A stretch of DNA of 64,000 bases from Lachnospiraceae bacterium (GCA_003862155.1 QOUV01000009.1:19727-83726), one strand, 5' to 3'; numbered from the stretch's first letter, positions 15,290 through 25,423 are shown. Numbers and translations are program-made. The notes: generated by a model from the letters alone, not told the origin.

Positions 15290-15898
15290 ATGAGTATCAG
15301 ACCATTTGATAAATATAAGGATAAAAACGGCAACCCGTACCAGGTTATCGCCACAGCGATCTCGTTTACGACTGAGTCCGAGGAGATCGTTGTTCAGCAG
15401 CTCTACGGCGGATATGTAAATATCTCGATCCCTAAGGATAAGTTCGAGAGGATATTTACCAGGGTGGAGAGTGAAGAGGATAGCAGGACAGCTGCTTCCG
15501 ATAATAATACGATGGTTCCGGAGAAGAGGACCGCTATAAACAAGCCGATCGAGACTGTAAAAAAGCCTACGGTCATAAAGCCCGCTTCTTCACCAGAGGT
15601 CGTCGTCCGCCCGTCACCTGCCACGATAACTACGGTAAATGACAGTGACGAAGACACAGAAAAGACTCCTGCCGTAAGGGATATGCTCGCATTCCTCGAC
15701 ACAGATGATTTCGATGAGAAATATATGATAATAGAGCACATGGCCCAGAATGACGAGTTAAACGATACTTTTATAGACAATATGGCAGCGTCCATTGATA
15801 TAGTAATAGACGACGGGCCGCTGGACGGCAGGATAAAAGAGCTGTTAAAGTGCGTTGGGACCAGAAAACACTTCGAGGGCACAAGGCTTAGAGATTAA
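15290..15898 (+). CDS. Hypothetical protein with DUF1653-like N-terminus
   Basis: 202 residues. The first 50 (YKDKNGNPYQVIATAISFTT followed by EEIVVQQLYGGYVNISIPKDKF) resemble DUF1653 domains, which are short beta-rich modules of unknown role. A low-complexity linker follows (about 60-120), then an acidic helical tail with LAFLDTDDFDEKYMIIEHMA. The gene overlaps the convergent CYTH gene by four bases. Confidence 0.7.
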   Translation: MSIRPFDKYKDKNGNPYQVIATAISFTTESEEIVVQQLYGGYVNISIPKDKFERIFTRVESEEDSRTAASDNNTMVPEKRTAINKPIETVKKPTVIKPASSPEVVVRPSPATITTVNDSDEDTEKTPAVRDMLAFLDTDDFDEKYMIIEHMAQNDELNDTFIDNMAASIDIVIDDGPLDGRIKELLKCVGTRKHFEGTRLRD

Positions 15899-16407
15899 GC
15901 TTTATCTGTGATGCCGGGAAGACCGTTTAAAGAGAGGTCGGAGTTCGAAAAGCCCCTGATCTCCGTTACGTCTTTTCCAAACCACTCCGGCGGGGTGTAG
16001 CTTCTGGCAGAATCCTTTGAGTCGAATTCCACTTCGGCATAGACAAGTCCCAGAAACTCTCCTTCGAAGACATCGAGCTCTATAGTCAGATCCCTTCCTG
16101 AAGAGGTGTCCTTCACTCCGGCCGGGATCAGGTAGCGCGTCTTTTCGATGATGTGCCCATCACACTTAGTAAAGAGCTTTTCACCGGCATCCGCAGGAAC
16201 TTCGATATTTATCTCCTGCCTTGCGAGCCCGCCGTTGTCCTTGTAGGTCATAATGTATCTGGGATCGCTGTCACCTGACTGCTCTTTTCTTATACGAAGG
16301 CAGGGACGATGCAGTACGTATCCCTGTTTTAAAGACTTGGATGGGTAAGTTTTGTAGTTTTCGGGCAGCCTGCCCTTATCGATTAAAAATTTGCGTTCTA
16401 TTTCCAT
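15895..16407 (-). CDS. CYTH-domain protein
   Basis: 170 residues. It starts with MEIERKFLI, the EXEXK-type signature of CYTH (triphosphate tunnel metalloenzyme) proteins, and continues with KQGYVLHRPCLRIRKEQ, DPRYIMTYKDNGGLARQE, LTIELDVFEGEFLGLVYAEV and FGKDVTEIRGFSN. It likely acts on an organic or inorganic triphosphate. It is divergent from the DJ-1 gene. Confidence 0.88.
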   Translation of the reverse strand: MEIERKFLIDKGRLPENYKTYPSKSLKQGYVLHRPCLRIRKEQSGDSDPRYIMTYKDNGGLARQEINIEVPADAGEKLFTKCDGHIIEKTRYLIPAGVKDTSSGRDLTIELDVFEGEFLGLVYAEVEFDSKDSARSYTPPEWFGKDVTEIRGFSNSDLSLNGLPGITDKA

Positions 16408-16460
16408 GTTGAGCTCCTAAGCTGTGTTTGTCAGCTTCATTATAGAGAAAGGATGGTATT

Positions 16461-17012
16461 ATGTCAAAAGTAGCGATTCTTATAGCGGACGGTTGCGAAG
16501 AGTGTGAGGCTCTGATTCAGGTGGATATGCTCCGCAGGGCGAAAATAGATATCGACATGGTGTCTGTCAGTGATTCAAGGCAGGTTACGAGTGCGAGAAA
16601 TATCACATTTATCTGCGACAGAGTTCTGAGTGACCTGGATCCGGACGCATACGACGGGGTTATCCTCCCTGGCGGAATGCCTGGGACCACTAATCTGAAG
16701 GAAAATCCGAAGGTCATCTCACTGATAAAGAAGTACAACGCCGAGAAAAAACTCGTCGCTGCCATCTGTGCAGCCCCGACTGTCTTAGGTTATGCGGGTA
16801 TCTTGAAAGGCAGGAATGCCACCTGCTATCCGGGAATGGAGGATGGCCTGACAGGTGCCCTGAAGAAGACGGATCCGGTCGTTCGCGATGGAAATGTAAT
16901 AACGAGCCGAGGACTCGGCACGGCGCTCTCATTCGCAGGCGCGATTATAGAGTATTTTACAGATCAAGCCACAGCTAAGGATACGCTTACGAAAGTGGTC
17001 TATAAATACTGA
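16461..17012 (+). CDS. DJ-1/PfpI-family protein
   Basis: 183 residues with the class I glutamine amidotransferase-like fold. It has EECEALIQVDMLRRA (conserved Glu), DGVILPGGMPGTTNL and AAICAAPTVLG, with the nucleophile-elbow cysteine. Matches the DJ-1/ThiJ group with about the usual length. Activity in such proteins varies (deglycase or chaperone claims), so no reaction is assigned. Confidence 0.9.
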   Translation: MSKVAILIADGCEECEALIQVDMLRRAKIDIDMVSVSDSRQVTSARNITFICDRVLSDLDPDAYDGVILPGGMPGTTNLKENPKVISLIKKYNAEKKLVAAICAAPTVLGYAGILKGRNATCYPGMEDGLTGALKKTDPVVRDGNVITSRGLGTALSFAGAIIEYFTDQATAKDTLTKVVYKY

Positions 17013-17072
17013 TTCGACAGTCTGTTCGCAACACCTGTTCCGAACGTAATTTTTGTAACATTTGCACAAAGT

Positions 17073-17109
17073 AAAGCATCTACCGTAATATCTGGTAGGT
17101 GCTTTTTTT
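17073..17109 (+). terminator. Terminator after the DJ-1 gene
   Basis: AAAGCATCTACC (17073-17084), nine bases, GGTAGGTGCTTT (17094-17105), then T-rich sequence. It isolates the cell division cluster downstream. Confidence 0.88.
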
Positions 17110-17201
17110 GCTGCCACAATATATTGTAACTTCCGGCTTGAAAAAATGCCCCCACAACGCCCCACTCCTTGTTTTACAAGGGAAATCGAACAGCCATTTC
17201 A

Positions 17202-17230
17202 TTGAAAAATGTCTCGATAATGTATAAAAT
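17202..17230 (+). promoter_or_regulatory. Promoter of the division and cell wall cluster
   Basis: TTGAAA (17202-17207), 17 bases, TAAAAT (17225-17230) within TATAAAAT. The MraZ-type repeats follow immediately, so the start site falls within or beside the operator. Confidence 0.65.
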
Positions 17231-17236
17231 TGTAAC

Positions 17237-17274
17237 AAAGTGGTAAGAAGTGGTGGAAAGTGCCACAAAAGTGG
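17237..17274 (+). promoter_or_regulatory. MraZ operator: four phased AAGTGG repeats
   Basis: AAAGTGG at 17237, GAAGTGG at 17247, AAAGTGC at 17257 and AAAGTGG at 17268 are spaced 10, 10 and 11 bases, about one helical turn each. Arrays of such GTGG-type repeats just upstream of mraZ are the known binding sites of the ring-shaped MraZ repressor. This implies autoregulation of the cluster. Confidence 0.82.
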
Positions 17275-17301
17275 TGAGCCGGGAAGGAGGTGACAGCCGT
17301 T

Positions 17302-17733
17302 ATGTTCATGGGTGAGTATAATCACACTATAGATCCGAAGGGCAGGGTGATAATCCCGGCTAAATTTCGTGAAAACCTTGGTGCCCAGTTCGTGATCACA
17401 AAAGGACTTGACGGCTGTCTCTACGGCTACTCTTATGATACCTGGGAGGAAGTAGGAGAAAATTTCAAACAGTCTATAAAGGCCAGTAAAGAGGCCAGAA
17501 AATTTTCGAGATTTTTCTTTGCGTCTGCTTCGAGCTGCGATATCGACAAGCAGGGCAGGATACTTATACCGGCAAATCTCCGCGAGTATGCAGGACTGAA
17601 AAAAGACGTTGTCCTGGCAGGAAACCTGACTCACATAGAGATCTGGGACAAGGAAAAGTGGGATGAGGCCAGCTCGTTTGACAATATGGATCAGGTGGCT
17701 GACAATCTTGCGGATCTGGGGCTTACATTATGA
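17302..17733 (+). CDS. mraZ: Transcriptional regulator MraZ
   Basis: 143 residues with two AbrB-like SpoVT/MraZ domains: [20 protein letters not shown] at the start and [20 protein letters not shown] in the second half. It represses the division and cell wall cluster by binding repeats upstream of itself. I chose the ATG at 17302, because family members begin M(F)MGEY; a GTG at 17290 sits inside the AAGGAGGTGA ribosome site. It overlaps rsmH by four bases (ATGA). Confidence 0.95.
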   Translation: MFMGEYNHTIDPKGRVIIPAKFRENLGAQFVITKGLDGCLYGYSYDTWEEVGENFKQSIKASKEARKFSRFFFASASSCDIDKQGRILIPANLREYAGLKKDVVLAGNLTHIEIWDKEKWDEASSFDNMDQVADNLADLGLTL

Positions 17734-18701
17734 CAGAATTCAAACATTATCCGGTGATGCTTGAAGAGGTCATAGATTCTCTCGATATAAAGCCGGACGG
17801 AATATATGTGGACGGCACACTTGGCGGCGCCGGACATTCATTTGAGATAGCAAAGCGCCTCACAGAAGGCGGAAGACTTATTGGAATAGATCAGGATACC
17901 GACGCGATAGCGGCGGCGGGCGAGCGGCTTTCACCTTTCAGTGACAGAGTTACTATAGTTCATGACAACTACGAGCATATAGGAGAGATCCTCTCATCTA
18001 TGGGCATTGAAAAAGTGGACGGAATCCTCCTTGATCTCGGGGTTTCATCGTATCAGCTCGATACGGCGGAGAGAGGTTTTTCCTATAAGACCGACGACGC
18101 CCCGCTTGATATGAGAATGGACCGGGATTCGGATTTTACGGCGAAAGAGCTTTTAAACACCTATTCTGAGAAGGATCTGACGAGGATAATAAGAGATTAC
18201 GGTGAGGAAAAATTTGCCGACCGCATTGCAAAAAATATCGTAAAAGAGAGACCGTTAGAGACTACGGGCGACCTGAACCGTATTATCAGGGAGTCGATCC
18301 CGGAGAAGTTCAGAAGGACCGGCGGAAACCCGTCGAAGAGGACGTTTCAGGCGATAAGGATCGAGCTTAACAGGGAGCTTACAGTCCTTACCGACACGAT
18401 TGATACGATGATAGACCTGCTCGAAGAGGACGGAAGACTTGCGATTATAACCTTCCACTCACTTGAGGACAGGATAGTAAAGAGCCATTTTAAAAAGAAA
18501 GAGTACCCGTGTACGTGTCCGCCGGACTTTCCGGTATGCGTCTGCGGGAATATTTCAAAGGGGTATCAGCTTAAAAAAAAGCCGATACTTCCGAGTGAAA
18601 AAGAGTTAACAGAAAATAAGAGATCGAAGAGCGCAAAGCTTAGGGTCTTTGTAAGAGCGACATCACAGAATTCCCAGCCAGTCAGGAGGAGAGTTAAATG
18701 A
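17730..18701 (+). CDS. rsmH: 16S rRNA (cytosine-1402-N4)-methyltransferase
   Basis: 323 residues, the standard length. SAM-binding [19 protein letters not shown], the [14 protein letters not shown] block, [20 protein letters not shown] and [13 protein letters not shown] are all present. It methylates the decoding site of the small ribosomal subunit. Translationally coupled to mraZ and to ftsL through ATGA overlaps. Confidence 0.97.
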   Translation: MTEFKHYPVMLEEVIDSLDIKPDGIYVDGTLGGAGHSFEIAKRLTEGGRLIGIDQDTDAIAAAGERLSPFSDRVTIVHDNYEHIGEILSSMGIEKVDGILLDLGVSSYQLDTAERGFSYKTDDAPLDMRMDRDSDFTAKELLNTYSEKDLTRIIRDYGEEKFADRIAKNIVKERPLETTGDLNRIIRESIPEKFRRTGGNPSKRTFQAIRIELNRELTVLTDTIDTMIDLLEEDGRLAIITFHSLEDRIVKSHFKKKEYPCTCPPDFPVCVCGNISKGYQLKKKPILPSEKELTENKRSKSAKLRVFVRATSQNSQPVRRRVK

Positions 18702-19150
18702 AGCAGACATATATTTTTGAACAGGGTTCAGAGGCACATGCATTTGTAACGGAGAGAGAGCACGAGGAGAGGCTTAGAAGAGAGAGGGAGGAATTAAAAC
18801 GCAAGCGCAGGGCCCGCGCCAGAAAAAATGCCAAACTCCTCAGAATCAAGAGGAGACGTTTCAGAATTTCCCTTGTCGCAGGCGCTCTTCTTTTTGTAAT
18901 GTTCGGGGCTTTTGTATTTCTTGAGAACGGCATAACATCTTCGATCAGAAATATTTCATCCTGTGAGCAGCAGATATCTGATATAAAGGCCGAGAATTCA
19001 GCACTGCTCTCAAAGATCAACACAGACGCCAACCTTTCCAATGTCAAGAAGAAAGCTACGAAAGAGCTTGGAATGAAGTATGCAAAGTCTGGACAGATAG
19101 TGTATTATACTATGGACGAACAGGATTACATGACCGTGGATAATAAATAG
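18698..19150 (+). CDS. ftsL: FtsL/DivIC-like division protein
   Basis: 150 residues. A basic, helical cytosolic region (about 1-62, rich in Arg and Lys) is followed by one membrane helix (about 63-85, [19 protein letters not shown]) and an extracytoplasmic coiled coil with a [19 protein letters not shown] ending typical of FtsL/DivIC. The assignment rests on topology and position between rsmH and ftsI. The cytosolic part is longer than usual. Confidence 0.8.
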   Translation: MKQTYIFEQGSEAHAFVTEREHEERLRREREELKRKRRARARKNAKLLRIKRRRFRISLVAGALLFVMFGAFVFLENGITSSIRNISSCEQQISDIKAENSALLSKINTDANLSNVKKKATKELGMKYAKSGQIVYYTMDEQDYMTVDNK

Positions 19151-19156
19151 AGTTTT

Positions 19157-21043
19157 ATGAGCGTTAATCAAAAATATCATAGAAATCACAGAAGAGGGAA
19201 CAGGATATACAAGAGAATGCAGGCCACTCTTACGCTTGTATTCTTTGCGTGTCTGGCCCTTTTTTGCGTTATACTGGGGCGGGTAATTTCAATCCAGGCA
19301 AAGGACGGACCCAAATACGCAAAGCAGGTTTTAAGCCAGATGTCCTATCAGAACAGGGTTATTCCCTATAAGCGGGGGGATATAGTAGACAGCAAGGGAA
19401 CGACTCTTGCAACTTCTATTGATGTCTACAACGTTGTCTTGGACTGCAAGGCCTTAAAAGAAGAAAAAAAGAATAAAAAAGGGATCATCGAAAGCACTGC
19501 AAAGTACGTACACCAGTATTTTCCAGATATTAAAGAGAGTGCGGTGACAGATGCCGTTGAAAAACATCCGAAGAGTCAGTATACAGTCTTAAAGAAAAGA
19601 GAAAGCTACGAGAGAATGAAGGCTTTCTCTGATTTTTCATCTTCAAAAAAGGGGAAGAAGGCAGTCGCCGGCATCTGGTTTGAAAAAGAGTACAAGAGAC
19701 AGTACCCTTATCCAAACCTCGCTTCGCAGCTTATAGGCTTTGTCGCATCGGGAAACACCGGAGTCACGGGACTTGAGAATCAGTACAATTCTGTATTAAA
19801 CGGCACCGACGGCCGCTCCTTTGGATATCAGAACGAGGATAACTCCGTCGAAAACAGTGTCATCGAGCCTGTAAACGGCAACACGATCCAGACATCTCTC
19901 GACGTTTTTACTCAGCAGACTGTAAATAACGCTGTCACCAAATTTAACAAGAGAATGGAGAAGGCTGCCGGAAATCACAAGAGAGGTTCAAAGAACACCG
20001 CAGTTCTCGTAATGAACCCGAATAACGGCCAGATCTATGCGATGGCGACTTATCCGTCATTTTCACTGAATAAACCGAGGAAGCTCTCTAGTCTGTATAC
20101 GAAGCAGGAACTGAGCGGCATGTCATCAAAAGATCAGCTCGACGCCTTAAACGGGCTGTGGCAGAACTTCCCTGTAAGCCATACCTTTGAGCCGGGTTCT
20201 ACGTTCAAGCCTTTTACAGTGGCAGCAGGACTTGAGACAGGACGTCTTAAGGATTCGGATACATTTTTGTGCGACGGCGGCATGAAGTTTGCGGACAACG
20301 TCTATGTAAAGTGTGAGTCCCATCACGGAATTGAGACAGTCAGAAAAGCACTGATGGATTCGTGCAATGATTCCCTGATGCAGATCGGACTTAGGCTCGG
20401 AGCGAAGAATTTTGAATTCTACCAGCACCTGTTCGGCTTCGGACAGAAGACCGGTGTAGACCTTCCGGGAGAGCCAAGGACGAACACCCTTCTTTACTCT
20501 GAAAAGGAGCTGCAGAGAACTCCAGTAAACCTTGCGACCAACGCATTCGGACAGAACTTCAATGTCACGATGATACAGATCGCGAGCGGTTACTGCTCAC
20601 TTATAAACGGGGGAAACTATTACAAGCCGACAGTCGTGACAAAGGTCGAAGATGATTCCGGAAACACAGTTTCAAAGAATGATCCGGAGCTTCTTAAAAA
20701 GACTATCTCAAAGGAAACTTCAGATCAGATCAGAAGCTATCTGAAGTCGGTAGTTACCGGAGGTACCGGTGTCACTGCCCAGGTCAAAGGTTATTCCATC
20801 GGAGGAAAAACAGGAACAGCTGAGAAACAGCCTAGAAAACAGGGCAATTATCTGGTATCATTTATAGGGTTTGCGCCGGTCGAAAGTCCGAAGCTCCTTG
20901 TCTACGTTGTAGTCGATGAGCCGAACGCACCAGACCAGGCACATTCCAAATTCGCTCAGGAGATAGCTCACGATATTTTCAAGACCCTTCTTCCGTACTA
21001 TAATATAGAGAAGACTTCGAAGAAGAAAAACAGTAAAAAATGA
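19157..21043 (+). CDS. ftsI: Division-specific penicillin-binding protein 2 transpeptidase
   Basis: 628 residues with one N-terminal membrane helix (about 22-45), a dimerisation domain and a transpeptidase domain. The active-site triad is seen as STFKPF (about 346), SCND (about 400) and KTGTAEK (about 550). The motif RGDIVDSKGTTLATS is the usual class B entry. There is no C-terminal PASTA domain, unlike Bacillus PBP2b or SpoVD. It cross-links septal peptidoglycan with FtsW. Confidence 0.93.
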   Translation: MSVNQKYHRNHRRGNRIYKRMQATLTLVFFACLALFCVILGRVISIQAKDGPKYAKQVLSQMSYQNRVIPYKRGDIVDSKGTTLATSIDVYNVVLDCKALKEEKKNKKGIIESTAKYVHQYFPDIKESAVTDAVEKHPKSQYTVLKKRESYERMKAFSDFSSSKKGKKAVAGIWFEKEYKRQYPYPNLASQLIGFVASGNTGVTGLENQYNSVLNGTDGRSFGYQNEDNSVENSVIEPVNGNTIQTSLDVFTQQTVNNAVTKFNKRMEKAAGNHKRGSKNTAVLVMNPNNGQIYAMATYPSFSLNKPRKLSSLYTKQELSGMSSKDQLDALNGLWQNFPVSHTFEPGSTFKPFTVAAGLETGRLKDSDTFLCDGGMKFADNVYVKCESHHGIETVRKALMDSCNDSLMQIGLRLGAKNFEFYQHLFGFGQKTGVDLPGEPRTNTLLYSEKELQRTPVNLATNAFGQNFNVTMIQIASGYCSLINGGNYYKPTVVTKVEDDSGNTVSKNDPELLKKTISKETSDQIRSYLKSVVTGGTGVTAQVKGYSIGGKTGTAEKQPRKQGNYLVSFIGFAPVESPKLLVYVVVDEPNAPDQAHSKFAQEIAHDIFKTLLPYYNIEKTSKKKNSKK

Positions 21044-21069
21044 GAGCGTATCTCTACAAAGGAGAAAAC

Positions 21070-22032
21070 ATGTTACAGATAGTCGTACCACTTATTGCAG
21101 CTTTCGCTGTTTCAGTATTACTCGGGCCGGTCGTTATCCCGTGGCTTAAAAAGCTCCACGCGAGCCAGACCGAGAGGGATTATTTAAAGACCCATGTCGC
21201 GAAGAACGGGACGCCTACTATGGGCGGCATTATGATCCTTGCAGGACTTCTGGTGGGAACTTTGATCGGAGCTGCAAAGTATCCGAAGGTGCTACCAATT
21301 TTAGTCCTTGCTATAGGATTCGGAATCATAGGTTTTTTAGATGACTTTCTTAAAGTCGCACTTCACAGGACAGACGGACTTTTTCCGTGGCAGAAGATGC
21401 TTTTGCAGATTATAGTTACTACAATTTTTGCAGTGTGGCTTATAAAATTTACCGATGTAGACCTTGCGATCATGATCCCTTTCACATCGCAGAATCTTGT
21501 AAATATTCCGGAATGGCTCGCGATAGTCATATTGTATTTCGCAGTGCTTGGCACAGTAAACGGGACGAACTTTACAGACGGACTCGATGGACTCGCCTCA
21601 TCTGTTACGATAGTGGTCGCTGTATTTTTCATGATCGCATCACTTCTGCTCGACGGAGATATCGAACCGGTCTGCGCTGCCATGGCGGGTGCCCTCTGCG
21701 GATTTCTGGTTTACAATCACTATCCGGCAAAGGTCTTCATGGGAGACACAGGTTCCCTTGCACTCGGAGGGTTTGTGGCAGGAGCCGCATACCTTCTCCA
21801 TATGCCGATCTTTATCCTCATCGCTGGGTTTATTTATCTGATCGAGGTCGTATCCGTAATCCTTCAGGTCGGAGTCTTCAAGCTGACTCACGGGAAAAAG
21901 CGCCTGTTCAAGATGGCACCTATTCACCATCATTTTGAAAAGAGCGGATACTCTGAGAAGCAGATAGTTATCGCATTTACGCTGGTTACGGTGGGCTGCT
22001 GCGCTGTTGCGCTGCTCGGCCTTATCTTATGA
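21070..22032 (+). CDS. mraY: Phospho-MurNAc-pentapeptide translocase
   Basis: 320-residue polytopic enzyme making lipid I. Seen are THVAKNGTPTMGGIMILAG, FLDDFLKV, NGTNFTDGLDGLA with the catalytic acidic residues, VFMGDTGSLALGG and MAPIHHHFEKSG. The ATG at 21070 follows AAAGGAGAAAAC; the upstream in-frame start overlapping ftsI is less likely. Confidence 0.96.
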   Translation: MLQIVVPLIAAFAVSVLLGPVVIPWLKKLHASQTERDYLKTHVAKNGTPTMGGIMILAGLLVGTLIGAAKYPKVLPILVLAIGFGIIGFLDDFLKVALHRTDGLFPWQKMLLQIIVTTIFAVWLIKFTDVDLAIMIPFTSQNLVNIPEWLAIVILYFAVLGTVNGTNFTDGLDGLASSVTIVVAVFFMIASLLLDGDIEPVCAAMAGALCGFLVYNHYPAKVFMGDTGSLALGGFVAGAAYLLHMPIFILIAGFIYLIEVVSVILQVGVFKLTHGKKRLFKMAPIHHHFEKSGYSEKQIVIAFTLVTVGCCAVALLGLIL

Positions 22033-22051
22033 TCATATGGAAAGGAAAAAA

Positions 22052-23401
22052 ATGAAAGACAAGTATCTTGTAGTTGGTCTCGGAAAGAGCGGAGTAGCAG
22101 CAGCCAAGCTGCTTCTTGCAGAGGGAAAAGATGTTGTACTGTTTAACAGCTCTGATATGGATGCGGACGATTTTCTAAAGAAAAATCCACAGCTTAAAGG
22201 TCTGCCGTTTTACACGGAAGAACTGCCGAAGGAGCAGTATGAGGACATAAAAGAGGCGGTATTAAGCCCTGGTGTGCCGCTCGATATCCCGTTTGTAGAA
22301 GATCTGAAGAATCGCGGGATCCATCTCTCGGGTGAGGTGGAGCTCGCTTACTCATTTTCACATGGGACAATTGCAGCTATCACCGGAACAAACGGAAAGA
22401 CCACAACGACGGCTCTGACCGGACATATTTTAAAGGATTACTATGACGATGTAAGGGTTGTAGGAAATATCGGTATCCCGTTTACAGACGAGGCCGCTAC
22501 TACAAAAGACGACACGAGGATCGCGATCGAGGTCTCATCGTTCCAGCTCGAGACAATCGATACTTTCCATCCTCACGCCGCAGCAATCTTAAATATCACT
22601 CCGGACCATCTGAACCGTCACCACACGATGGAAAACTACATCGCAGCCAAGGAGTCGATCGTAAAGAATCAGACTCCTTCAGACGTCACTGTTTTAAACT
22701 ACGAGGATGACGTATTAAGGGAGTTCGGAAAGACATTAAAGACTCATGTAGTATATTTTTCAAGTAAAAGAAAAGTGGAGAACGGTCTCTACTACGATGA
22801 GAGCAGAAAGGCCATTTTTATAGACAGAGATGGCTTGGAGGAGAAGGTCATCGATGTCAGTGACCTTCAGATAATCGGCGCGCACAATTACGAGAATGTG
22901 TGTGCAGCTGTGGCCCTCTCGCTCTCTCTCGACGTCCCGATGGATTCTATAAGAAAGAGCCTTACCTCTTTTAAGGCTGTTGAGCACAGAATCGAGTTCG
23001 TCTGCGAGAAGAACGGCGTAAAGTATTACGACGATTCAAAGGGCACGAACCCGGATGCCGCTATAAAGGCGGTCCTTTCAATGCCTGCACCTACTCTTCT
23101 TATCGGAGGCGGCTTCGACAAGGGAAGCACCTACGATGAGTGGGTCGAGACATTCCCGGGCAGAGTTAAAAAACTCGTGCTTATAGGGGTCACAAAGGAC
23201 AAAATCGCAGCCTGCTGCGATAAACACGGATTTAAAGATTATGAATTTGCCGACACTCTGCAGGAGGCTGTAGACAAGTGTGCAGCAGAGGCATCGAGCG
23301 GTGACTGTGTACTGCTTTCACCTGCATGTGCCAGCTGGGATATGTTCCCGAACTATGAGATCAGGGGAGACGAGTTCAAAGAGCACGTAAGGAAGATGTA
23401 A
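22052..23401 (+). CDS. murD: UDP-MurNAc-L-alanine:D-glutamate ligase
   Basis: 449 residues, of usual length. KYLVVGLGKSGVAAAKLLL at the start, the ATP site ITGTNGKTTTTALTGH, ITPDHLNRH and KYYDDSKGTNPDA all fit MurD. The ATG at 22052 follows GGAAAGG; the longer open frame overlaps mraY. Confidence 0.96.
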   Translation: MKDKYLVVGLGKSGVAAAKLLLAEGKDVVLFNSSDMDADDFLKKNPQLKGLPFYTEELPKEQYEDIKEAVLSPGVPLDIPFVEDLKNRGIHLSGEVELAYSFSHGTIAAITGTNGKTTTTALTGHILKDYYDDVRVVGNIGIPFTDEAATTKDDTRIAIEVSSFQLETIDTFHPHAAAILNITPDHLNRHHTMENYIAAKESIVKNQTPSDVTVLNYEDDVLREFGKTLKTHVVYFSSKRKVENGLYYDESRKAIFIDRDGLEEKVIDVSDLQIIGAHNYENVCAAVALSLSLDVPMDSIRKSLTSFKAVEHRIEFVCEKNGVKYYDDSKGTNPDAAIKAVLSMPAPTLLIGGGFDKGSTYDEWVETFPGRVKKLVLIGVTKDKIAACCDKHGFKDYEFADTLQEAVDKCAAEASSGDCVLLSPACASWDMFPNYEIRGDEFKEHVRKM

Positions 23402-23404
23402 GGA

Positions 23405-24562
23405 ATGAGTCGTAGAACAGGCGCAAAAATAGCAAAATTTAAAGATTACAGCCATGCGAAGTATTTTGACTATATTCTGCTTGGCGTAGTTGTGCTGCTG
23501 GTTTTGTTCGGCCTGATGATGCTCTATTCCTCGAGTGCTTTCACGGCGTCTACAAGACTTGGAGATCCGGCTTTTTATCTGAAGAGGCAGGCGGTATTTG
23601 TCCTGATCGGAGCGGTGCTTTGTGCAGGTATCGCATTTATTCCGTATAATATTTACAAAGCTGGTGCAAACGTGATCTATGCCCTGACTTTTCTTTTAAA
23701 TATTGCCGTGCTTTTTGTCGGAAGGTCGAGTAACGGTTCCACGAGATGGATAAGAATCGGGTTCTTTTCCTTTCAGCCGTCTGAGCTTATGAAGATAGCC
23801 CTTATCATATCTATGGCTGCTGTAATCACGCATAACAGGAACCATTTCGGCAGTTTTAAATTTGATTTAAAATGTCTGATTCTTATTGCATTCTCTATCG
23901 TGCCGGTTCTCTCATCGAATTTAAGCACAGCCATAATCATTGCAGGCATCGGCTTTATCATGCTTTTTATAGCAAGCAAAAGGAAGGCACGACTGGCGGT
24001 AGTGGCAGGGATAGGAATGACAGCGGTCATCGTGGCAACTGTTTTTGGAGAGGGCTATAGAAGTGACCGTATAAAGTACTGGCTGCACCCTGAGCAGGCG
24101 ACATCCGGCAAAGGATTCCAGGTCCTTCAGGGACTCTATGCAATAGGATCCGGCGGCTTTTTTGGAAAGGGGCTCGGCGCATCGGATACGAAGCTTGGCA
24201 ACCTTCCTGAGTCACAGAACGATATGATCTTTTCGGTCATAGTAGAGGAGCTCGGGACATTCGGGGCGATCTGCCTGATACTTATGTATGTCGTGCTTCT
24301 CTGGAGAATCTACCTGATAGCAGTAAATGCGAAGGATATGTTCGGATCGTTCCTGGTGATAGGGGTGTTTGTGCACCTTTCACTGCAGATGGTATTAAAT
24401 ATGCTCGTAGTTACGAAGACTATTCCAAATACAGGCGTCACTCTTCCGTTCATCAGTTACGGAGGCAGTTCTATGATCGGGATACTGATGGAGATAGGCA
24501 TAGTCCTGTCCGTGTCGCGGCAGATATCACTCGAAAATCTTTCGCTCGATGAGGAGGCGTGA
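23405..24562 (+). CDS. ftsW: Septal glycosyltransferase FtsW (SEDS family)
   Basis: 385 residues with about ten membrane segments. It has LMMLYSSSAF in the first region, GSTRWIRIGFFSFQPSELMK, the WLHPEQATSGKGFQVLQGLY loop, LPESQNDMIFSVIVEELG and FISYGGSSMIG, all SEDS signatures. In this cluster it should polymerise septal glycan with FtsI. It starts four bases after murD. Confidence 0.95.
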   Translation: MSRRTGAKIAKFKDYSHAKYFDYILLGVVVLLVLFGLMMLYSSSAFTASTRLGDPAFYLKRQAVFVLIGAVLCAGIAFIPYNIYKAGANVIYALTFLLNIAVLFVGRSSNGSTRWIRIGFFSFQPSELMKIALIISMAAVITHNRNHFGSFKFDLKCLILIAFSIVPVLSSNLSTAIIIAGIGFIMLFIASKRKARLAVVAGIGMTAVIVATVFGEGYRSDRIKYWLHPEQATSGKGFQVLQGLYAIGSGGFFGKGLGASDTKLGNLPESQNDMIFSVIVEELGTFGAICLILMYVVLLWRIYLIAVNAKDMFGSFLVIGVFVHLSLQMVLNMLVVTKTIPNTGVTLPFISYGGSSMIGILMEIGIVLSVSRQISLENLSLDEEA

Positions 24563-25311
24563 TGGAAAGAGATGGACATCGCTATTCACCGGCGAAATTT
24601 TATAAGATAAACATAATTATACTTATTATCCTTATCATCCTGGGAACTGCGGTTTTTCTGATTTTTGCCTGCAATGTAAACAATGTCACGGTAAGGGGAA
24701 ACACCCTGCTTGGCGCGAGTGAGATCGAAGGCTATGTGATGGCGGACAAGTACAGAAACAACGGCGCCTGGGATGTTGTAAAGAACACGCTGCGCCCTCC
24801 GGAGATTCCGTTCGTAAAGGAAACGAAGGTGAGTCTTCACAATCTGCACGACCTGGTGATCACAGTTAAGGAAAAAGAGCTTACGGGACGGCTTAAGGAC
24901 AAAAACGGAAACTATGTCTATATTGACAGGAACGGGATAGTAACTGAAGTCGATCCGAGGCTTCTCGGCAAAGCGGTCCCGGTAGAGGGGCTTACGACAA
25001 AAAAGTCAGCAGTCGTCGGAAAAGCCTATCCGGCGGCCGAGAACAGAGTCAAGGCACTGTCCGTTATATTTAAGTCGATGAAAAATATGGGCCTTGATAT
25101 CAGCAAAGTGACATTCGGAGACAGCGGCCAGATCACACTTACCTGCGGAAAGGTCACGGCTTCATTTGGCACGGCGGACAGACTCAAAGACAAGCTCCTG
25201 CGCCTGTCATACATACTTCCGAAAGTCAAAGGGAGCGCTGGAATACTACATTTTGAGGATTTTACAGAGGATAATACAGATATTGTATTTGAAAAAAAGA
25301 AAACCAAATGA
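24562..25311 (+). CDS. ftsQ: Cell division protein FtsQ/DivIB
   Basis: 249 residues. A short cytosolic stretch, a membrane helix (about 17-38, INIIILIILIILGTAVFLIF), a POTRA domain beginning NNVTVRGNTLLGASEIEGYV, and a beta domain with KNGNYVYIDRNGIVTEV-like text. Shares the base A with the ftsW stop (TGATG); GAGGAGG precedes. Part of the FtsQLB scaffold. Low sequence conservation is usual for this family. Confidence 0.85.
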   Translation: MERDGHRYSPAKFYKINIIILIILIILGTAVFLIFACNVNNVTVRGNTLLGASEIEGYVMADKYRNNGAWDVVKNTLRPPEIPFVKETKVSLHNLHDLVITVKEKELTGRLKDKNGNYVYIDRNGIVTEVDPRLLGKAVPVEGLTTKKSAVVGKAYPAAENRVKALSVIFKSMKNMGLDISKVTFGDSGQITLTCGKVTASFGTADRLKDKLLRLSYILPKVKGSAGILHFEDFTEDNTDIVFEKKKTK

Positions 25312-25329
25312 TTTTTTAGATAAAAAGGG

Positions 25330-25358
25330 TTGCGAAACCTGCTGAAAAATCTTATTAT
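25330..25358 (+). promoter_or_regulatory. Candidate ftsZ promoter
   Basis: TTGCGA (25330-25335), 17 bases, TATTAT (25353-25358) in the 112-base gap before ftsZ. It would allow ftsZ to be expressed above the rest of the cluster. Confidence 0.55.
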
Positions 25359-25423
25359 ATATAAGTGTATAAATTTGACATTTACGAAATTCTCGTATTG
25401 GAAATAAGAAGGAGGAACTACCC

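Noticed and set aside
17050..17130. Rex-like site TTGTAACATTTGCACAA and ACAATATATTGT palindrome before mraZ
   Set aside because: The match to the Rex consensus is weak and the sequences overlap or adjoin a terminator; nothing in the cluster suggests redox control.
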